DNA of 64,000 nt from Siphonodentalium dalli (lineage: Eukaryota; Mollusca; Scaphopoda; Gadilida; Siphonodentaliidae), in contig CP136061.1 in assembly GCA_032622095.1 (NCBI GenBank), positions 220,629,148 through 220,693,147 on the forward strand. Direction: 5' to 3'. Position numbers and translations under genes: made by a program. The notes under the pieces were generated by a model. It had not been told where the DNA came from. It worked only from the letters and a program-made list of their open reading frames with translations, and did no database searches. Of the stretch, positions 57,745-64,000 are shown piece by piece. The stretch's first letter is position 1. Every line of letters starts with the position of its first letter.

Positions 57745-58390
57745 TGAATTATAGTCTGGTCGTTGAGACTCGATTTTGAGGTGAACTTAGAACAAATTGT
57801 TGACAAGCCGTTTTTTGTGTCATTTTGTCGGGCAGAATCTGGGGAACAATATACCCATAATCCGCTGAAATCCGCTTTGGGGAAAAAATTCTACTGCTCG
57901 TTGAAAGAGGGTCATATTTTTGGCTTTGTGTGTCAATTTTGCTGTTCCAGTGAATCTGATTGAAGAAACTCCCAACCGTGAACAAATTGCTATGCAAGGT
58001 TTTTTGGTGTGTTTGAATGTGACTATACCCATATAATAACAACCAATATCCCAATGAATCCCATGGTGGGAAAGTCGTAATTTTTTGGGACAAAAGTCAT
58101 GAATATGTAAACACAAAAATTGTGCAAATTGTCATTTTCGGGTTAAGACTCGGATTTTAAGTTGAAGCTTTATTAAATTGGCAACAAGCTGTTTTTGGTG
58201 TTATTTTGTCGGACAGCATCTGGGGAACGAAATATCCAAAATTCGCTTTTCAACATATCTTTGAAATAGGGTCTTATATATGGCTTTTTGTGTAAATTTT
58301 GCAGTTCCTTATTAGTCCAGTCAAACTGATGGAAAGAAATACATTCGCTGTCCAATGACTTTTTGGTGTTTTTGAGTGTTAGGTGATATT
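57745..58390. repeat. Diverged tandem duplication, period about 390 bp
   Basis: TTTTGTCGG(G/A)CAG, ATCTGGGGAACAA and TTTGGCTTTGTGTG-like blocks occur in the same order twice, at about 57820 and 58203. Overlapping minus-strand frames of about 100 codons are not recognised. Confidence 0.55.
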
Positions 58391-58511
58391 TTGTGTATAT
58401 TGACTGGACTAAAAGTTAATGGCCATAGACGACACATTTAAATTACCAAATTATAATGATTAATTAAATGGATATGCTTGATTCTGTCCACTGACATAAT
58501 AAATACGCCAT

Positions 58512-58642
58512 GGGACGCTTAGTGGTCGGATATTGTGTCATGTGAGGCTCAGCGAGATCAATATTAGGCTCGACATACGGTTTCGCCTATTATTGATCTC
58601 ACTTCGCCTCACATGACACCATATCCGATCACTCAGCGTCCC
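58512..58642. repeat. 131-bp palindrome
   Basis: Arms begin GGGACGCTTAGTGGTCGGAT and contain GTGTCATGTGAGGC, with a centre near TCGACATACGGTTTCG. Confidence 0.8.
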
Positions 58643-58682
58643 GTAACTTATAATACAAGAGCACAATGTTTCATATTTTTTA

Positions 58683-58736
58683 TGGAAATGTTCAGAAAAT
58701 AAGTTCAACAAACGACCCATTATCTGAACATTTCCT
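58683..58736 (-). repeat. Hairpin repeat in the flank of copy B
   Basis: GGAAATGTTCAGAAAATAAG and its inverse; the same hairpin as at 44900-44950. Confidence 0.6.
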
Positions 58737-59289
58737 GATGGAACTACTCGTCAATGAGTGTTTAATATAGAAAGGGTTTAATATTAGTGAGGTTTAATTA
58801 CAATTATATAAAAAAACTTCTAACTTCGCCCGTATAGAAATATTAGACTATACTATTCGTGTGCCTACGCGGACTACGTTTGGAAACAGAACATAGCTGT
58901 CTCGCTGTTGCATGGTTAATACTTCCCGGCTCTTGCACGGAGAAAAAAAGGCTGTTATAGCTGACAGGCGAAGTTATTTATTCAATCTAAACCTCTATAC
59001 TTACCGCTATTGTGCAACGAATACATAAGCGCTACTCATCCTAGGTGGTTATTGGACATTTCGGAAATAAAAAAAAAGGCCAAAGCCAGCTGGATAAAAC
59101 TATAATTTTTTTTGAAATACCATATAGCAGGATTGACGATTTTCAATACCCTAAATAATTAATGATGTACTGTCGTTCATATACATGTATTTCCAATGAT
59201 ATGGAGGTTTAAAAGTCTCTGATACACCTAAATTGATATGTTTTTAATTCGTACATAAAACACAACGTTGTATTGAAGAATTGCAATCA

Positions 59290-59295
59290 TTTATT
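59290..59295 (-). terminator. Poly(A) signal of homeobox copy B
   Basis: AATAAA on the minus strand, 119 nt past the stop; same context as copy A. Confidence 0.6.
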
Positions 59296-59413
59296 AACGA
59301 AAAACTTAAACAGATATAATAACTAACACATTTATACAGTCTAAGAAAAATATGAGAAAAAGCAGTGAATACTTTTCGATGTAGTTGTTTGTCAATGAAA
59401 GTTGATACTGCAA

Positions 59414-59932
59414 TCAGTAAGACGGGTATCCCGTATTTAGAACAGGAAACTGGCTGGTCGGGTAGTGAGGCGTGGTGGGAGTCAGCTGGTAATGAACCAT
59501 CTGGTTACCGCCATACGTAGGCTGGAAAGCTGGTAGACTTCTGGGCACCGATACGTCGTGGTAGTTGTAGGACATCTGATACATGTTAGCAGGAACATTA
59601 TATGGATTGTATGCCGCCGCGTGTAAATATGATGGCTGGTCATGGGTTGCGACGATCCGGTCGGTGGTTTTTTGTGGTCGTGTCGGTTGATCTGCGGTGT
59701 GCGCTGACGACGGGCGTGGTAATTCAGGAGAAGCACCGACACGGTTATTGTTGACATGTGGTAAAGCGGTAGGAGGTGGTGAAACATGGGGGTATGTCGG
59801 TGTGTATTGGTAGAATGGCGGCACCATGTGAGGCACAGCGAGCGGCAGTGTCATTGTCTGTGTCGAAGGTAGCGATTCTACGGCAGCAACTGGCCTCTTT
59901 CTGTTTCTGGATCTCTTGTTTTGAAACCATAT
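59414..59932 (-). CDS. Copy B exon 4
   Basis: Acceptor TTTTTTAG; reads IWFQNKRSRNRKRPVAAVES, then the Pro/Tyr-rich tail to NTGYPSY and the stop. It carries 29 of the 45 differences from copy A. Confidence 0.9.
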   Translation of the reverse strand: MWFQNKRSRNRKRPVAAVESLPSTQTMTLPLAVPHMVPPFYQYTPTYPHVSPPPTALPHVNNNRVGASPELPRPSSAHTADQPTRPQKTTDRIVATHDQPSYLHAAAYNPYNVPANMYQMSYNYHDVSVPRSLPAFQPTYGGNQMVHYQLTPTTPHYPTSQFPVLNTGYPSY

Positions 59933-62887
59933 CTAAAAAAAAGGTTAATTTTTACATTATTATATACAACTAGAAATAATTGTTTTCCGTTTTATTCGAC
60001 CGAATTTGGTCCGAGAGAAGAACGTGCTAAAAGAGCTGCTGAAAACAAGCCATGGACAAATAAAATCCCGAGTTCATCTTCTCTATAATCCGGAGCTAAC
60101 TATTTCCAATGGTATTTGAGATGATAAATGTAGTCCAATTTTGGTGTTCGAATATTGCAGTCACGGAATCAGTTCTTTTGCTTTATCGTGGTGAATATGT
60201 TGTCGTGTATACGTGCGTATGTTGTTAATGTATCCCATATAAGCGTATGAACCGCTTCAAATTTTGGCAACTACAATACTTACAAACCATTTCTTCAGGT
60301 GTGTGTGTTTTATGACAATCTATATTTAATTAGTATATGTAGTGTCTACCTCAACAGTAGAATATATACATACATGAATATTACATGACAATCTCTAATT
60401 AGGACATTGATGGAATTCAGTTCAACATATAGTCACGGATTAATTTATTTTATTCGTATGTATTGAGCTGCTGATCATGTGTTGAAATTGAAAATGATCT
60501 TACCTTTATACTTTTCTCAGGAATTCCAAGTTCGCCGCTTAGTTTTTCTAGCATCTCTGAATCTGGGTAGGAGTTGACCTGAAAAGCATCGCAGAGTTTT
60601 TCTAGTTGCTCTGAAGTGTAGTTAATTCGGAGTCTCTTCTGTTTGGTGTTGGTTTTCTTCGTGGGTGCCGGTGACGGGGAGACAGTAACTGTTGGTGCTA
60701 TAACGTTGTGATTGGAGCTGTCGGGTCGCTTGTCAATGCATGTTCGGGTTGTGGCGCCAGGAGAGCTTCCAGTAGCAGATAAGTAGCTGGTATCAACTTC
60801 GGCGGATCGAGCAAAATCACAACTGATTAGTTCGGCGGCTGTAAGAAACAGTAAGACAAAACATCAATGAAATTTCAATTTTGCAGCCATAAAGCTCGAG
60901 TTGGTGTAAACGTGTGTACATACGAGCATTAGCTTGAACTTATAAGATGACATTGGTTACTTATTCATTAATCGGTACATTCGTTACTTATTCGCAAATC
61001 TGCTACATTAGCCTCCAGTATGTTTTTGCCGGGTGAACACTGACATATATAGGTAGATATATAGGCAGGCCTCCGAATATACATCTAAGATGATACCAAA
61101 AACATATTGTTTGGTAAAACATCCTATAATCTTATATTTACCGGATTTTGGTCGATTAAATGCTATCTCAGGTTGGACCTCGGATGCAAGCAACGAAAAT
61201 TGTAGAAACAATGAACACATAAATGGTTAATATAGGTTCATTGTGAGTTCATTGTTGTTTGATTTACATATAACCCGATAAGAAGCGTACCTATTATTAT
61301 ACCATTGTCACCATGCACATACCTGCTGAACAATGACAATTGTTTTAGTTGGTTCTGATCTAAGGGAAATTATATTTTAAATTCATAATTGTAATGTACC
61401 ACACCCCCCCACCCCCATATGGACAAGTTTCACACAATTATTTTCATATAAATACTGATGTTTGTATTTCTGATCTACGTGTACTTGTTCACAAAATACC
61501 TTTTTTTATAAATCAATGTTGGCGAAAATGAGGAGCCCATGTGGTGCTTTAAATATGTTCATGTACTCAATATAAGGAGTATGCATAACCAGAAATCGTG
61601 ATGGAAATCAACTTACCAAGACAACTGTCGAGTGGAAAACTAACGTCGCCCAAAGAGATGGAATTCACGTCTATGGAATCGTCAAACAACAAGTTTTTCT
61701 GAAATGAAAAAAGGTAAATGTTGAGTTGGTCAAAACATTGTGTTAGTTTGATAGTAATCGGATTAAATATCCATTGTGTGCTTATTTCAGTGAATGAAAC
61801 TGATCAGGCAGTACATGTATATATATATATAGGCAATGGGTCCACTGTAAGAATGTAACATTCAAATACAGTTCATCCATCGATAAAGAGCGTGTATAAT
61901 AAAGAGCGTTGTCAGTTATCAACCTTTTGTGATCGTTTTCAGGGTATTGCAGATGGGTTATTGTGTGGAATTTAGCGACGCGTGTGCCATACGAATGATG
62001 TCGCTTTTGTTTTGTTTTTGTTTTGTTTTGTTCAGTAAGCTGAAAATTGGCTTGGGAAATTTTGTCAAATGTTGTGTCAAATCTGATCGGACACCTTTAA
62101 ATTGCATTTTCCTTTATATAACGTTACAATATGAGACAGGTGCATTTTAACATCGTCTGTAGACCACCCCGAATAACAATATAATGTGCAAGTTGTTTAT
62201 AACCTTGTTCGGCTCAATCCAATCGCATGCATGCATTGAAGACATTTTGGAGATTTTCTTTGCATGTGCATGAAGTAGATCATGCCATGAATCTCTACTC
62301 TGGCTAATGCCCGTAGAGACCATATTCCACCAGTACAAAACCCAGGAACTTTTTGAAGTTTTAACAGAGAACCCTATAAAGTCGAAACATTAACGCGGGG
62401 AATATATTTCTTAGTTATTATCTGTTCCTCAATAATGTACTTCACTGTAGGTGAAGGTCGCAACTCAAAATTTCTCCATTTAAGTGACTTTGTGAGCAAT
62501 ATTTCTTTGAGTTTTTTACAATTATGGGATTTCTCATGGGTAATTAATTCAACGTTTATTGCGATATCGGCTCACAAAAGTCACAGAAAAGCATGTAATT
62601 TCGAGCTGGGACCTTCACAAATAGTGAATTACATTATTAAAGAACAGATAATAACTAAAAAATATATTCCCCGCGTTATTTTTTCAACTTTATAATGTTC
62701 CCTTTCAAAAGTTCCAAGGTTTTGTACTGGTGGAATATGATCTCCGCGGGCATTAGCCAGAGTAGAGATTCATGTCATTATCTAGTGCACGAAGCACATA
62801 ATATGTACATATACTTACATTTCTGTCGACTGAATCTCCAATCATATCAGCCATCAAGCTGGAAATACTGAAGCTAGTAGAATTCAT
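59414..62887 (-). CDS. PRD-like homeobox transcription factor, copy B
   Basis: Exons 62819-62887, 61617-61698, 60504-60838 and 59414-59932 join to 334 residues, matching copy A exon for exon with no indel. The homeodomain keeps all core residues and the 46/47 intron, but differs at five positions: 29 (V to E), 33 (Q to K), 54 (C to S), 55 (K to R) and 60 (R to P). Positions 54 and 55 lie in the recognition helix, so binding preference may have shifted. Exon 3 has nine silent and eight replacement codon differences, pointing to selection on the protein, while the tail has diverged faster. Introns 1 and 3 are longer than in copy A (1120 and 571 nt against 807 and 315). The gene probably arose with copy A by tandem duplication. 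It appears intact; expression is unknown. Confidence 0.88.
60504..60838 (-). CDS. Copy B exon 3
   Basis: Acceptor CTTACAG; donor AAG/GTAAGA. Linker plus homeodomain 1-46, ending EKSIK. Confidence 0.9.
61617..61698 (-). CDS. Copy B exon 2
   Basis: Acceptor CATTTCAG; donor TTG/GTAAGT. Encodes KNLLFDDSIDVNSISL and GDVSFPLDSCL. Confidence 0.85.
62286..62774. mobile_element. Foldback element in intron 1 of copy B
   Basis: The arms are about 200 nt each. They start CATGAATCTCTACTCTGGCT, continue with CATATTCCACCAGTACAAAA, and include AACGCGGGGAATATATTT and GTTATTATCTGTTC. The centre is short. The related fragments at 1-160 and 10820-10900 show that it is a dispersed family. No transposase. Confidence 0.8.
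62819..62887 (-). CDS. Copy B exon 1
   Basis: ATG at 62885-62887; encodes MNSTSFSISSLMADMI and GDSVDRN to an AAT/GTAAGT donor. Six of 23 residues differ from copy A, the highest rate of any exon. Confidence 0.85.
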
Positions 62888-62939
62888 GATGAACCACTAT
62901 TGCTGGCTGACTATGTGTGAATGCTGTTGAACATCTTGG

Positions 62940-63045
62940 TCACGGTTATATGGGGGGGAGATGTCAGAATCCCTTTGAGCAGTTCCTTCAGATGCGACCG
63001 TCCACAAACACGGCTGTCACGATTGGTCAATCAATTGACATATTC
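62940..63045 (-). promoter_or_regulatory. Candidate promoter of homeobox copy B
   Basis: ATATAACC about 60 nt upstream of the start codon, and TCAATTGATTGA (minus strand, 63027-63038) where copy A has the perfect palindrome. The function is inferred from conservation between the copies. Confidence 0.4.
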
Positions 63046-63275
63046 CTGTTTGACATTCCGGTGGAATGTTTTGACAAGAAGGCCGACACTTGTCACAAAG
63101 GAGACCGCAGCCGCCATGTGTTTTCACTACAATTAAGTGCCAGCAACATTTTGCGACACAATTGAGTTCCTTCTGTCAGCAAATAAATCACAACTTTCAC
63201 TAACCCCATTAGAAAAATATGTACACTGTATAGTTGTGTGTTTTGTTAACGATAATCATGTTCTACGCTGTTAAA

Positions 63276-63340
63276 CATTCAAAGAGATAGTGGTAAGTTG
63301 TCTCAAGTTCTCCACATAAGCAGAAGGGGGACTTTTCAGC
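63276..63340 (-). pseudogene. Isolated LINE knuckle fragment
   Basis: The minus strand reads KSPFCLCGELETTYHYLFEC, nearly the same as the knuckle at 53440-53515. Only about 65 bp are present, at the exact right border of the segmental duplication. Confidence 0.7.
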
Positions 63341-63905
63341 TCACCTGAGACGAAGTCTCCGGTGTAGCTATAGTCATCACTCTTCGTCCGTCGTCCGTCC
63401 GTCCGTCCGTCCGTCCATCCGTCAACAATTCTTTGAACATCTTCTTCTGAAGTTCCATTGGACCGAATTGGTTCATATTTGGTGTGGATGTTTCCTAGGT
63501 GACTCTCATTCAGATTTGTTCAAATGAGGTTACTGGGTCAAATAGTTGCGAAAGCAGGGCCACAACTCTATTCCTTGAAAGTAATTCTTAGAACGACTTC
63601 TTTTCCAGAACCATAAGGCCTAATGGGTTCATATTTGGTGTGGATGTTCCCTAGGTGACTCACATTCAGATTTGTTCAAATGAGGTCACCAGGTTGATTA
63701 GTTGAGAAACCAGGGCCATAACTCTTTCCCTCCATAGTAATTCTTTTAAACATCTTCTTCTCGAATACCATCAGGCCAAATGGGTTCATATTTGGTATGA
63801 AGGATCATTGGTTGACTGGGGTTCAGATTTGTTCAAATGAGGTCACTGGGTCAAATGTGGTTGGGGCCAGGGACATAACTCAGAAGAAAAAAAATTCAGA
63901 TTAAA
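63341..63905 (+). repeat. CCGTCC-type repeat with three units of about 156 bp
   Basis: Starts CACCTGAGACGAAGTCTCCG, then a (GTCC) run at 63394-63417, then units beginning TTCTT at 63429, 63586 and 63741. Each unit has GGTTCATATTTGGT and CAGATTTGTTCAAATGAGGT. This architecture is common in bivalve and gastropod genomes. The window ends in A/T-rich sequence. Confidence 0.8.
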
Positions 63906-64000
63906 CTCTTTAACCAAAAAAGAAAAGAATAGAAAAGAAATGATATATTAAAAAATAAAAGAATATTTAAAAAAAACTGGAATTGTTTTTTTTTTATTAG

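Larger units (their letters stand above)
58680..63272. repeat. Segmental duplication, copy B
   Basis: Partner of 44890-49470. The right limit is near GTTCTACGCTGTT at about 63268, beyond which a LINE knuckle fragment follows in place of the copy A sequence. Confidence 0.9.

Overview
This looks like a window of animal nuclear genome, most likely from a mollusc or another lophotrochozoan. It is AT-rich, has introns with GT..AG borders, shows no bacterial gene packing, and most of its recognisable content is mobile or repetitive. The mollusc reading rests on the CCGTCC-type repeats at 45.4 kb and 63.3 kb, a tRNA-derived SINE, a DIRS-type retroelement, and fragments of a multicopy protein family I associate with marine invertebrates. 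Species cannot be named from the sequence alone.

The only convincing host genes are two tandem copies of a PRD-like homeobox gene, both on the minus strand: copy A at 46213-49077 and copy B at 59414-62887. Each has four coding exons of identical length (69, 82, 335 and 519 nt), the same intron phases, and an intact 334-residue reading frame. They lie in a segmental duplication of about 4.6 kb (44.89-49.47 kb and 58.68-63.27 kb) that also carries the 5' flank, introns, poly(A) signal and 3' flank. The proteins differ at 45 of 334 positions by my hand count, five of them in the homeodomain.

Region by region: 0-12.6 kb has no recognisable gene but holds palindromes, a TA-flanked MITE, several dispersed repeats and two minisatellites. 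A broken DIRS-type retroelement (minus strand) fills 12.6-16.0 kb and is interrupted by a 565-bp MITE. A tRNA-derived SINE lies at 17.7 kb, and a relic of a multicopy gene family of unknown function at 18.9-19.5 kb. At 23.8-27 kb a plus-strand LINE 3' end is split by a 1.68-kb Harbinger-like element. Another TTAA-flanked element lies at 28.5 kb. A three-unit array of GC-rich hairpins occupies 31-33 kb, with piggyBac-like MITEs at 34-37 kb. A 4.17-kb element with terminal inverted repeats of about 0.67 kb and 9-bp target duplications spans 38.8-43.0 kb and contains a LINE relic. Between the homeobox copies, 50-57 kb holds two collinear pieces of the multicopy family separated by nested LINE, MITE and TTAA elements.

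The window therefore reads as a recently duplicated transcription-factor locus in a landscape of layered insertions. Many boundaries are exact enough (target duplications, repaired reading frames) to give an order of insertion.
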